Shown here piece by piece: positions 25,784 to 34,105 of a DNA stretch of 64,000 bases (within the stretch, counting starts at the first letter, position 1; every line of letters starts with the position of its first letter). The stretch is from Thermoactinomyces intermedius (lineage in GTDB: Bacteria; Bacillota; Bacilli; Thermoactinomycetales; Thermoactinomycetaceae), in NCBI RefSeq assembly GCF_016055025.1, contig NZ_JAECVW010000001.1. The stretch is one strand, 5' to 3'. A program made the translations under genes and the position numbers. Under the pieces are notes generated by a model, which was not told the origin of the DNA, searched no databases, and worked only from the letters and a program-made list of their open reading frames with translations.

Positions 25784-26100
25784 AATTACCATCTGCCAAA
25801 ACTCCCTCGGTGCCCGTCGGCCCGCCACTCGTGCATCAACCGGATTACCGGTTTGCCGCCTGGTGCCGCCGGCAATACGGCATCAACCGGGGCATTTACA
25901 ATACGATTGATGATGCGCTGTACCGGTTTGGTTTGAAAGATATCGCGACCCGCCGGAAAACCATCGTCTCGTTTTTGGACGAGGTTTATCAATCCGGAAA
26001 ATGCCGGGAGAAGGACCGGGTCAAATTCGGAAAGGGCATGCTGATGGCCACACTCCATCAATATCTTCGCGATTCGTTCCAATTTGTTGAGATGAGGTGA
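25780..26100 (+). CDS. unknown 106-residue protein in the organosulfur operon
   Basis: I do not recognise this protein. The start TTG 25780 overlaps the ssuE stop and is preceded by AGGAGGG at 25763. After a Pro-rich N-terminus (about 1-20), the rest looks helical and basic, with YRFAAWCRRQYGINRGIY, then FGLKDIATRRKTIVSFLDEVY and a C-terminal KGMLMATLHQYLRDSF. Two cysteines (about residues 29 and 75) are not in a metal motif. Tight packing between ssuE and sfnG suggests a role in organosulfur use, but this is only inference. Confidence 0.65.
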   Translation: MKLPSAKTPSVPVGPPLVHQPDYRFAAWCRRQYGINRGIYNTIDDALYRFGLKDIATRRKTIVSFLDEVYQSGKCREKDRVKFGKGMLMATLHQYLRDSFQFVEMR

Positions 26101-26107
26101 AGAAGCG

Positions 26108-27184
26108 ATGGCATTAAAGTTTGCTTACTGGGTTCCCAATGTAAGCGGCGGCTTGGTGATTTCCGACATCCCGCAAAAAACGGATTGGTCTTTTGAAGCC
26201 AATGCCCGGTACGCCCGCATTGCCGAGCAGGCCGGATTTGAATATGCGTTGCTGCAAACCCGTTTTGTGGGCAGCTATGGTGCGGAGAATCAATTGGAGG
26301 CGATCACGTTGGCGGCGGCATTGGCGGCCGTCACCCAAAAGATCCGGCTCATTACGGCCATTCTGCCGGGCTTGTGGCACCCGGGCGTGGTGGCGAAGAT
26401 GATCGCAACCCTGGATCAGATCAGCAACGGGCGGGCCGCGGTGAACATTGTCAGCGGATGGTTTAAAGATGAATTCCACAAATACGGGCAACCCTGGCTG
26501 GACCATGATGAGCGGTATCGCCGGTCCGAAGAGTTCATCAGGGTGCTCCGAAGCATGTGGACGCAGGAAGAAACCACCTTCACGGGAGCTTTTTACCGCA
26601 TTTGGCAAGCGCCGCTCAAACCCAAGCCCGCCACTTTGCCGCCCGTTTTTCAAGGGGGGAATTCCAAAGCGGCCAAGCAAATGGCGGCGCGGGTTTCCGA
26701 TTGGTATTTCATGAACGGGAACACCCTGGAGGGGATCCGGAAACAGATTGATGAAGTGAAGGAATTAGCCGCCTTGGAAGGGAGGAAGGTTCAATTCGGC
26801 GTGAACGGGTTTGTCATCGTCCGGGATACCGAAGAAGAAGCAAAGCAAGTGCTGCGTGAGATCGTGGCCCATGCCGATCCGAAAGTGGTGGAAGGGTTCC
26901 GGGATCAGGTCCGTTTCGCCGGCAAGGCGTCTCCCGAAAGAGAGGGGATGTGGGCAAATTCCGGTTTTGAGGATCTGGTTCAGTATAATGACGGGTTTAA
27001 GACGGGATTGATCGGAACGCCCGAGCAGGTGGCCGACCGGATCATTGCGTTGAAAAAAGCCGGGGTGAACCTGATCTTGACCGGATTTTTGCATTATGAG
27101 GAAGATTTGGCGTTATTCGGTGAAAAAGTGATTCCGCTGGTGCGCGAAAAAGAACGGCTGTTGGAACAACCGGTGACAGACTGA
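26108..27184 (+). CDS. sfnG: FMNH2-dependent dimethylsulfone monooxygenase, SfnG-type
   Basis: A 358-residue luciferase-like TIM-barrel enzyme. The opening KFAYWVPNVSGGLVIS and the later VNIVSGWFKDEF plus HDERYRRSEEFIRVLR agree closely with the SfnG family as I remember it, more than with alkanesulfonate monooxygenase SsuD. SfnG splits dimethylsulfone to methanesulfinate using FMNH2 from a separate reductase, here probably SsuE. The ribosome site GAGGTGAAGAAGC precedes ATG 26108. An SsuD-like activity on other sulfonates remains possible. Confidence 0.85.
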   Translation: MALKFAYWVPNVSGGLVISDIPQKTDWSFEANARYARIAEQAGFEYALLQTRFVGSYGAENQLEAITLAAALAAVTQKIRLITAILPGLWHPGVVAKMIATLDQISNGRAAVNIVSGWFKDEFHKYGQPWLDHDERYRRSEEFIRVLRSMWTQEETTFTGAFYRIWQAPLKPKPATLPPVFQGGNSKAAKQMAARVSDWYFMNGNTLEGIRKQIDEVKELAALEGRKVQFGVNGFVIVRDTEEEAKQVLREIVAHADPKVVEGFRDQVRFAGKASPEREGMWANSGFEDLVQYNDGFKTGLIGTPEQVADRIIALKKAGVNLILTGFLHYEEDLALFGEKVIPLVREKERLLEQPVTD

Positions 27185-27227
27185 TCACCTAAAGGGGGAG
27201 AGTGAAACATGGGCAAGGCGGCCGATG

Positions 27228-27232
27228 AAAAA
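27228..27232 (+). other. probable frameshift site at the 5' end of the ACAD-fold gene
   Basis: A run of five A. From ATG 27209, which has an excellent AAGGGGGAG site, the frame stops after 22 codons. One more A would join MGKAADEK to RYREEVREIVE and give a normal N-terminus. Confidence 0.6.
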
Positions 27233-27246
27233 GATACCGGGAGGAA

Positions 27247-28392
27247 GTGCGGGAGATTGTGGAAACCGTGGTGAAACCGCGGGCGGAACAAATTGACCGG
27301 GAAGGCGTGTTTCCGAGGGAGAATTTGCAAGCGTTGGCCAAACACGGGTGGAACGGGGTGCTCATCCCTGAAAAATGGGGCGGATTGGGCCTGAACCATG
27401 TGGCCTTTTCCATCGCCGCCGCGGAAATTGCCAAAGGGTGCGCTTCCACCGCACTGGTTTACGTGATGCATGTGGGCGCTGCGCAAACGATTCACCTGTA
27501 TGGAAATGACGATCAAAAGCGTCGTTGGCTCAAACCGGTTCAACACGGGTTGATCGGAACTTATTCCACTAGCGAAAAAGCCACCGGCGGCCATTGGTGG
27601 TTCAATTTGAGCGAGGCTGAAAGGGATGGCGACGAATATATTTTGAATGCGGAAAAATCGTTTACGACCAGTGCCGGACAAGCCGATTTTTATGTTTTTC
27701 AAACCAGGTCCCCCGGCGCCCGCAAACCGACGGACATCAGTTTTTTCATCATCGACGGGAAAAATCCGGGGATTCAAGCGGGGCATTGGGCTGCATTGGG
27801 AGTCAGGGGAAACCACAGCGGTCCCATTCGGTATGAAAACGTAAGAGTGCATGCCCGGGACCGCTTGGGGGAAGAAGGACAAGGAAAAGAAATCGTTGAA
27901 AACGGTGTGTCGCCTGTCTACCTGATCGGTTTGGGATCGGCTTGGGTCGGGGTGGCGGAAGCGGCACTCGAAGAAACCGTCCGGTATGCCAAAGGCACCA
28001 TCCATCGGGATTTTAACAAGCGGTTGGCTGATTATCAGGTGATCCGGCAGGAATTGGCGAATGTGAAAATCTTGCTTGAAAGCCTCAAACATTGGCAAAA
28101 TCATTTGGCCCGCGAGCTGGATGCGCTTCAGGCGGAAGACCGGCCGCAAGCAGAGCTTTTGATCTCGCTGGTGGAGTTTAAAGTCCATGCGGCGGAAGTG
28201 GCAAGCAGAGCCACCCAGGCGGCGATGAATGTGAGCGGGGGTTACGGGTATAAAAAAGGAGTGATTGAGCGGTTGTTCCGGGATGCCCGCGCCGGCATTG
28301 TCATGGGCCCGTCCAATCATATTGCCCGCGAATGGATTGGAAAATCCCTGCTCGGTTTGCCCTTGGAGTTGTGGTATGAGGGAGGAGAATAA
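27247..28392 (+). CDS. acyl-CoA-dehydrogenase-fold flavoprotein, SfnB/DszC-like monooxygenase candidate
   Basis: A 381-residue protein from GTG 27247, but the start is doubtful: the only good ribosome site serves ATG 27209, which is one base out of frame (see 27228). The three ACAD regions are present: helical N-domain, middle beta domain (TYSTSEKATGG, NAEKSFTTSAGQADF), and C-terminal helices with NVSGGYGYKKGVIERLFRDA. Where true acyl-CoA dehydrogenases have the catalytic Glu of YEGT, this one has GPSN. That favours the FMN-linked monooxygenase branch (SfnB, DszC) over a dehydrogenase. Position after sfnG supports a role in organosulfur use. Confidence 0.75.
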   Translation: MREIVETVVKPRAEQIDREGVFPRENLQALAKHGWNGVLIPEKWGGLGLNHVAFSIAAAEIAKGCASTALVYVMHVGAAQTIHLYGNDDQKRRWLKPVQHGLIGTYSTSEKATGGHWWFNLSEAERDGDEYILNAEKSFTTSAGQADFYVFQTRSPGARKPTDISFFIIDGKNPGIQAGHWAALGVRGNHSGPIRYENVRVHARDRLGEEGQGKEIVENGVSPVYLIGLGSAWVGVAEAALEETVRYAKGTIHRDFNKRLADYQVIRQELANVKILLESLKHWQNHLARELDALQAEDRPQAELLISLVEFKVHAAEVASRATQAAMNVSGGYGYKKGVIERLFRDARAGIVMGPSNHIAREWIGKSLLGLPLELWYEGGE

Positions 28393-28638
28393 GCCGTGAA
28401 TTGATCAGACCACTGAAGGTGTTTTGTTCGCGGCATCCGCTGTGGGAAAAGTGCCTTTTGTTTTTTCTTGTCGGCGGAATATCCGGCATTTCGGGAGATG
28501 GAAAACCTCCCGAAACGTCTTTCATGTCAAAAAAACTCCGGCAGTGCTCTGTCTGTTTGAAAACAACCGGTTGCCATCATTTCAATTTGCCGGACGTCCT
28601 TTGCACGCAAGCTTTTTGGATGGGGGAGGAGAAGACGA
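28393..28638 (+). other. 246-base gap inside the organosulfur operon, no supported gene
   Basis: All three forward frames were read. The longest frame runs through into the next gene, has no ribosome site and no recognisable domain. GGGGGAGGAGAAGACGA at its end is the ribosome site of the HpaB-type gene. It could be the remnant of a lost gene. Confidence 0.5.
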
Positions 28639-30090
28639 ATGACCGGATTGGGCGAACAGTTTATCAAGAGCTTACAGGACGGACGGGCGGTTTGGTTGGA
28701 TGGGGAGCGGGTGGACAAGATCGCCGGCCACCCGGCTTTTCAAGGCACACTCAACACATTGAAGCGCCTGTTTGACACACTCGATGACCCCAAGATTCAG
28801 GAACACGTCGGATTCCGAAGCCCCAAAACCGGGGCTTATGTACATTATGCTTATTTGTTACCCTCAAGCGCGGAAGATCTGAAGCGGCGCACCCGCGCTT
28901 TTGAAATTTGGGGCCGGATGACGCACGGAGTGATGAGCCGGCTTTCGGAGTACGCCCGTTCGCTGGTCACCGGCTGGTACGCGGCCCGGAAAAGGTATCA
29001 GGCGTTTGATCCGCGGTTTGCGGAGAAAATCGAAAAATATTATGAAGAAGCCAGGGATCATCACCGGTTTGTCACGACCGTCCTGTTGGACCCGCAGATA
29101 GACCGTTCCAAGGGGCCGTCTGCGCAAACCGATCGGGATAACGTGTTGCGCATTGTCAAAAAGACGCGGGACGGGGTGATTTTGAGAGGGGACAAGATGA
29201 TTGCCACCGCTGCTCCCTATGCTCACGATTTCTTGGTTTATCCTTTTCACCGTATTCATGACGGGGATTTGGAACATGCGCATGTGATGATTGTCCCGGC
29301 CAACACGCCGGGGCTTCACATGGTGTGCCGGGAATCGTTTTCGTCCGGGCAAATCACCGATCACCCGCTCAGTTCCCGGTATGACGAGATGGATGCCGTT
29401 TTATTGTTTGACGATGCGTTTGTTCCGTGGGAACGCGTTTTATTGCACGACCATCCGGAAGCGGTTTGGAAATTGCGGACGGATGAGACGGCAAACAGCC
29501 TGGCGCATCACACCACCGTCATCCGCTTGCTGGTGAAGCTTGAATTTGTGACCGGAGTTGCTTTTGCGACAGCGGATGCGATCGGAGCCGACCGGTATCT
29601 GCATGTGCAGAAGAAATTGGGGGAATTGGTGATTCAAATCGAAACGGTCAAAGCCCTTTTGGAGGCTTCAGAAGCAAGGGCCCGTCCGTATGCGTTTGGA
29701 ACATGGCTTCCCGATTGGACACCGGTTGAAACCGCCAGGAACTTGGGAGCGGGATATTATCCGCGGGCCATTGAAATTTTGCAGCAAATTGGTGCCGGGG
29801 GATTGATGCAGTTGCCTTCCAAAGCGGAACGAATCGAGGAGGGTCCGGCCCGGTTGATCCGCAAATATTATCGCGGGGCGAACATTGATGCCGACAGCCG
29901 GATCCGGCTGTTCAAATTGTCCTGGGACTTGATCGGCAGTCCGTTGGGTTCCAGACAAGAGCTTTATGAACGTTTCCACTCCGGGGATCCCGTGCGGATG
30001 TATGCCCGCCAATACTTGGAATATGATAAAAAAAGCTTAATTGACCCGGTGTGGCAGTTGGCAGGAATCAAAAGGAGCGACGGGCCGTGA
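28639..30090 (+). CDS. HpaB-family flavin-dependent monooxygenase
   Basis: A 483-residue protein of the 4-hydroxyphenylacetate 3-monooxygenase oxygenase family, two-component enzymes that use reduced flavin from a partner. Typical features are the N-terminal VGFRSPKTGAYVHYAYL, the middle KTRDGVILRGDKMIATAAPYAHD flavin-loop region (here split by a turn), and FDDAFVPWERV. The C-terminal helical part has RKYYRGANIDADSRIRLFKL. In this operon the substrate may be an aromatic or organosulfur compound; no known pathway with exactly these partners comes to mind. A terminator follows. Confidence 0.85.
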   Translation: MTGLGEQFIKSLQDGRAVWLDGERVDKIAGHPAFQGTLNTLKRLFDTLDDPKIQEHVGFRSPKTGAYVHYAYLLPSSAEDLKRRTRAFEIWGRMTHGVMSRLSEYARSLVTGWYAARKRYQAFDPRFAEKIEKYYEEARDHHRFVTTVLLDPQIDRSKGPSAQTDRDNVLRIVKKTRDGVILRGDKMIATAAPYAHDFLVYPFHRIHDGDLEHAHVMIVPANTPGLHMVCRESFSSGQITDHPLSSRYDEMDAVLLFDDAFVPWERVLLHDHPEAVWKLRTDETANSLAHHTTVIRLLVKLEFVTGVAFATADAIGADRYLHVQKKLGELVIQIETVKALLEASEARARPYAFGTWLPDWTPVETARNLGAGYYPRAIEILQQIGAGGLMQLPSKAERIEEGPARLIRKYYRGANIDADSRIRLFKLSWDLIGSPLGSRQELYERFHSGDPVRMYARQYLEYDKKSLIDPVWQLAGIKRSDGP

Positions 30091-30116
30091 GACCGCTTCA
30101 ATCCGGCGGTTTGAAA

Positions 30117-30148
30117 AAACAGGGGATTGTTGTCCCTGGTTTTTTTGT
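30117..30148 (+). terminator. terminator of the organosulfur operon
   Basis: AAC-AGGG / CCCT-G-GTT stem with one bulge, then eight T. Confidence 0.75.
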
Positions 30149-30290
30149 TTTTTCCCTATCCGGCTTAACCAAGCCCATGCCGCATATAAATAAAAAGGAT
30201 GAATTGAAAAATGAGATTCACCCCCGGCCCCGGTCGGGCATATGGTGATGATGAATGGGCTTTTGACCAGTGGGATGGAGGTGTCACAGA

Positions 30291-31004
30291 TTGCCCGGTA
30301 TGTTGACGGTGATGGCTTTCATGGTGAAAGAGATCATTGCGTTTGTCTCGTATATTAAAAATAATGCCTTTCCCCATCCGCTTTCATCGGAAGAAGAGGA
30401 AAAAGCATTAAAAGCGATGGCCCGGGGAGACACCAAAGCGCGCAATAAGCTGATTGAGCATAACCTGCGTCTGGTTGCACATATTGTGAAAAAGTTTGAA
30501 AATACGGGAGAAGACAATGAAGATTTGATTTCGATCGGAACGATTGGTTTGATTAAAGCGATTGAATCGTATCAGATGGGAAAAGGGACAAAATTGGCGA
30601 CTTATGCGGCACGGTGTGTGGAAAATGAAATTCTGATGTATTTGCGTTCATTAAAAAAGTCCCGGAAAGATGTTTCCTTGCATGACCCCATTGGAACGGA
30701 CAAAGAGGGAAATGAAATCACATTGATTGATATTCTCGGAACGAGAGCGGATGATGTGGTCAAACAAGTGGAGATGCAGATTGAACGGCGCAATATTTAT
30801 CAGCACATTCATATACTCGATCACCGGGAACAAGAGGTGATCCGGGCGAGATTCGGGCTGGGGGGTGAAAAAGAAAAGACACAGCGGGAGATTGCAAAGG
30901 AGCTGGGGATTTCCCGTTCTTATGTATCCCGGATTGAAAAAAGGGCGTTGATCAAGCTGTTTCATGAGTTTTACCGCAATGACCGGAAGGTGGAATCAAG
31001 ATAA
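30291..31004 (+). CDS. sigK: RNA polymerase sporulation sigma factor, pro-sigma-K
   Basis: A 237-residue mother-cell sigma factor for late sporulation. Region 2 includes RNKLIEHNLRLVAHIVKKFE and EDLISIGTIGLIKAIESY; region 4 ends TQREIAKELGISRSYVSRIE. TTG 30291, seven bases after GGAGGTG, gives a 20-residue hydrophobic pro-sequence before YIKNNAFP, the same length as in B. subtilis, where SpoIVFB cuts after residue 20. The gene is uninterrupted, so no skin element splits it. It is monocistronic. It strongly implies a spore former. Confidence 0.95.
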   Translation: MPGMLTVMAFMVKEIIAFVSYIKNNAFPHPLSSEEEEKALKAMARGDTKARNKLIEHNLRLVAHIVKKFENTGEDNEDLISIGTIGLIKAIESYQMGKGTKLATYAARCVENEILMYLRSLKKSRKDVSLHDPIGTDKEGNEITLIDILGTRADDVVKQVEMQIERRNIYQHIHILDHREQEVIRARFGLGGEKEKTQREIAKELGISRSYVSRIEKRALIKLFHEFYRNDRKVESR

Positions 31005-31015
31005 AACGATGGAAG

Positions 31016-31059
31016 AAGAAAAAGCAGATCTTGCCCGTTGGTTTCGGGAAAGATCTGCC
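31016..31059 (-). terminator. terminator of the Sel1-repeat gene
   Basis: GCAGATCTT / AAGATCTGC stem with inner CCCG/CGGG pairing; on the minus strand it is followed by TTTTTC. It may also end sigK transcripts. Confidence 0.75.
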
Positions 31060-31073
31060 GGCTGTTCAAACCC

Positions 31074-31703
31074 TTAATTTTTCGGTGGGTTGGAGAGGCC
31101 GTGAATCAAATAGTTTCCCCATTCACGCATGGCGATGACTTCTCCGGCTTCCGCCGCTTTTTGCAGCCAGATTTCTCCTTCTTCGATATTTTGCTCCAGA
31201 CCTTGTCCATTCAACAAACGGTAACCCAAAACCCTCATGGCCACGGATTCTCCGGCTTCTGCGGCTCTTCTCAGCCACATTTCCCCTTCCTCGGGGTTTT
31301 TCTCCAATCCGTCTCCTTCAAGCAAACGGTAACCCAAGATTCTCATGGCCACCGGATAGTTGGCTTCCGCTGACTTTCGCAGCCACCTTTCTCCTTCTTC
31401 GGCATCTTTGGCCAGCCCTTCACCAACCAACAAACGGTAACCCAATTCCATCATGGCCCACCGGTCGCCGGCATCCGCTGCTTTTCTCAGCCATTTTTCG
31501 CCCTCTTCCAAATCTTGCGCCACTTTTGTGCCGGTCAACATAAGATAAGCCAACTCGGTCATCGACCAAATGTCTCCGGAGTGAGCCGCCCGGCGCAACC
31601 ATTTGATTCCTTCGTCGGCGCCGAGTTGCTCCCGCTTTTTGCTCAGGTCAATTACTTGCGCGTTTTGTTCGCTGGATGGATTCTGGTTTTCATTTTGACT
31701 CAT
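31074..31703 (-). CDS. Sel1-like tetratricopeptide repeat protein
   Basis: A 209-residue soluble protein made of about five Sel1-like repeats of 36 residues. The repeating core is GE-WLRKAAEAG---AM--LGYRLL-G-GL, visible from residue 30 to the end. A charged N-terminal 30 residues precede them. Such repeats form helical solenoids that hold other proteins; there is no catalytic domain and no signal peptide. It lies convergent to sigK with a shared hairpin. Partner and role are unknown. Confidence 0.85.
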   Translation of the reverse strand: MSQNENQNPSSEQNAQVIDLSKKREQLGADEGIKWLRRAAHSGDIWSMTELAYLMLTGTKVAQDLEEGEKWLRKAADAGDRWAMMELGYRLLVGEGLAKDAEEGERWLRKSAEANYPVAMRILGYRLLEGDGLEKNPEEGEMWLRRAAEAGESVAMRVLGYRLLNGQGLEQNIEEGEIWLQKAAEAGEVIAMREWGNYLIHGLSNPPKN

Positions 31704-32024
31704 GCATTTTCACTCCCAAGCTTGAACGATCATGTGGGGACTCGTGAAACTGGTGCTTTTCCGGATTTTTCCGGTTCAATCCGGTTTTCCGGAAGTTCCA
31801 TGATTGTGTGGATCCGGTATGTAAAGAGAAAGAGCGAAAAACCTGAAACCCGTCGTTTCACAGAGTCCTTTTGTTAAAACTTGATTGTATCAAACAAAAT
31901 GATAAGAAAAGTATAAACTGAAAAAATGAAAAAAGAAAGGGACTTTAGTAACCAAATGGAAATGTTCATACTTTTATGGATCCGGATGGTTTCCGCCATT
32001 CGGATCCAATGAACTTTTCACCGG
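31704..32024. other. 320-base gap with one long hairpin, no supported gene
   Basis: Between divergently placed gene ends I see no coding frame with a ribosome site. A 13-bp imperfect hairpin, TGGATCCGGATGG / CCATTCGGATCCA, lies at 31977-32009 without a T-run on either strand. The rest is A+T-rich and may hold the promoter of the Sel1-repeat gene. Confidence 0.5.
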
Positions 32025-32954
32025 TCAGGATGGCACCATGGGGTTGGTTTTTGAAAAAATATTGATCTCTTCCTCAAGGGATTCCAGATTTAATTCGTTG
32101 CTGATCAATTGGGTCAAATGAAAGCTGAGTTGATTCAGCCGTTTGAAATATGCCAGATCCGACTGCAGTTTGTACCCGTCCGATTCGGTTAAGTGCCCGA
32201 TGAAATGCAGAATGGACAGGGCGATCCGGTTTTGTTTTTGGCCAAGGTCCGATTTGAATCGTTTTTGGATCCATTTTTCCGGCAGCTCTTTTATGAGATG
32301 GCCAAATGTCAAAGGATCTTGTCCGATGTTCTTGATATAATCCGGAGACCAGGATGGATGAGCTTTATGTATTTTTTTGACCGTACGGGGATGGGCCGTA
32401 AACTGAACAATCTGATGATAAACCGCATGGGCTGAATACAAGTGATGGTCATCCTCCGGGTCAAGATTGGCTGCGATGAGATAGTAATAAATCAGGTCGC
32501 TCATGTCTTTGCTGAGAAACAATTTGTTTTGGTCATGGAATTGCTTCAACCATTTGTGCAGCTCATCATACTTCTGGAAACTTTTCTTTTCGTTAAATTT
32601 CTCTTCACTGTAATTGGGAGTGGAGAGAAGATCAAAATAGTATTTTTGGTACTTTTTTATTTTCATGATGAGTTCCTGATACAATCTCATCCGCTTTTCC
32701 AAGATTTGATCCCGGACAGAGGATCTGTGCTTTCCGGCGGAAACTGAATCGGGCTTTTGGTTTTCATGATGCATCCGGACAAGCATGGCCACCAAAGCAA
32801 GCAGGGTGAAGCAGATGTTCAAAAGAGAAACAACGATGACGGCCTCAGCCTTTGGGATGTGATCTTTGATGAACCATAAGTTGGTTCCCAAAAGAAATCC
32901 TACAACGATGCTGAACAAAAACAACAAAATGGCTGTGAATACATACTTTTTCAA
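32025..32954 (-). CDS. uncharacterised two-helix membrane protein
   Basis: I do not recognise this 309-residue protein. It begins with TTG after AAAGGAGAGG. Two membrane helices (about 5-25 and 38-62) are followed by a large, basic, mostly helical cytoplasmic part with several aromatic clusters (KKYQKYYFDLL, DLIYYYLIAANLDPEDDHH, HAVYHQIVQF). No nuclease, kinase or ATPase motif is seen. It starts the accessory stretch and has no operon partner. A membrane-bound sensor or defence effector is possible but unsupported. Confidence 0.6.
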   Translation of the reverse strand: MKKYVFTAILLFLFSIVVGFLLGTNLWFIKDHIPKAEAVIVVSLLNICFTLLALVAMLVRMHHENQKPDSVSAGKHRSSVRDQILEKRMRLYQELIMKIKKYQKYYFDLLSTPNYSEEKFNEKKSFQKYDELHKWLKQFHDQNKLFLSKDMSDLIYYYLIAANLDPEDDHHLYSAHAVYHQIVQFTAHPRTVKKIHKAHPSWSPDYIKNIGQDPLTFGHLIKELPEKWIQKRFKSDLGQKQNRIALSILHFIGHLTESDGYKLQSDLAYFKRLNQLSFHLTQLISNELNLESLEEEINIFSKTNPMVPS

Positions 32955-33221
32955 CGAAAACCTCTCCTTTATCGCAAAGGGGACCCCCTTCCACCATGAT
33001 TTCGTGTCGCACGGTCATCAAAGGTATGAAACTTGGCATTATACCACTCGCATTTAATTTTTTAATCGACAAACCGCCTTGCGGATTGCTGAGATAGCCC
33101 TTTTTCTCGAAGGATTTTAGGATAATAAAAAATTAGTCCCCTCTGTATGAAAAATTCTGTTTCTATAGAATTATATAAAGCATGAATAAAATCTGTAAAG
33201 ATTAAATGGGGAAAATGCCAA

Positions 33222-33249
33222 TAAAAAAGCCTGAGCCATTCCTCAGGCC
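33222..33249 (-). terminator. terminator of the Syd-family pseudogene
   Basis: GCCTGAG / CTCAGGC stem, then TTTTTTATT on the minus strand. Confidence 0.85.
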
Positions 33250-33266
33250 TGAATAAAACGAGTCTT

Positions 33267-33794
33267 TTATTCTCGCAGTCTCAACCGGGAAATGAGCGAA
33301 GGGATATCAACAGCTAAAAACGAAAATGATTTACGCTCGAAGTCTTCCCATCGGACGGTTCCGTGTTGTTTGTTCACCACCACGATCTGGCCGTGTTCTT
33401 CCATTCCCAACGGGATGTGTTCCAATTGAGGGTGATTTTCTTTGTAACCTTTTTGTATATATGCAAAACCGCTCAATTCGATCCGGGGCAACACCGGCTC
33501 CGGTTGGATGTAGTGATTTTCTATAAATCCGTCGAGTTCGGCAAACCAGTAGCTGTTAAAATATAGTGTGATGGAAGGGTGGAAAACAACCCCGAGTTGA
33601 TTTTCCAGTTCCGTGAAGTCGGAAATGGTGTGTTTCTCCACCGGCTTCCAAGAAATACAGCCCTCTTCTTAACCTTCATAAATCAAAAGGCCAACTTCCG
33701 CCAGACGGGGCGTTTTGAATAAAAAGGCTGCCCCCTGATCATATGCCGCCTTGCGTCTTGCAAAATAGGCTTTCATTGCTTCTTTCATATCCAT
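33267..33794 (-). pseudogene. Syd-family protein (SUKH-like), broken by an in-frame stop
   Basis: From ATG 33794 the frame reads MDMKEAMKAYFARRKAAYDQ..., meets a single TAA at 33669-33671 after IYEG, and continues in the same frame as EEGCISWKPVEKHTISDF... to 33267. Together the parts give about 175 residues, the size of Syd proteins. E. coli Syd binds SecY, while Bacillota relatives in the SUKH superfamily often serve as immunity proteins to secreted toxins. No toxin gene is seen beside it. A restart at GTG 33641 would lack the N-terminal third. It is probably decaying, unless the stop is recoded or a sequencing error. Confidence 0.75.
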
Positions 33795-33949
33795 GATGAA
33801 ATATCATCCTTCATACAAATCTTCCATCTCCAACCACCATCCCTGTCTTCCGCCGTATGATTGACCCATTCATGCATATTGGTCTTGACAAGTTGCAGTT
33901 CATCTTTTGTCATTGGAGTGATACCAAGATCATAAGCACCATCGCCCAT
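33785..33949 (-). CDS. possible short protein or gene remnant upstream of the Syd-like gene
   Basis: About 54 codons from ATG 33949, overlapping the Syd-like start. It reads MGDGAYDLGITPMTKDELQ... with a Trp-rich end (DGGWRWKICMKDD). The ribosome site is weak (AAGG). The composition looks protein-like but I know no match; it may be the tail of a lost toxin or immunity gene. Confidence 0.3.
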   Translation of the reverse strand: MGDGAYDLGITPMTKDELQLVKTNMHEWVNHTAEDRDGGWRWKICMKDDISSWI

Positions 33950-34105
33950 GCTGTATACCTTAAACAAAATGGTGCTTATATCGGGAGGGAAAAGGAAAAG
34001 AGAATAGCCTTTTTAAACGGAATTGTCCAAATTGAAGGTGCTTAAGCAGCGGCCCGTTACGGTAAAGAGACTCAGACACACAGACAAAAAAATAAGGAGG
34101 ACGAC

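Noticed and set aside
28401..28775. Forward reading frame between the ACAD-fold and HpaB-type genes
   Set aside because: No ribosome site, no recognisable domain, and it runs into the next gene in another frame.
33900..34105. CRISPR array next to cas6
   Set aside because: No direct repeats of 25-37 bases with regular spacing were seen on either side of cas6.
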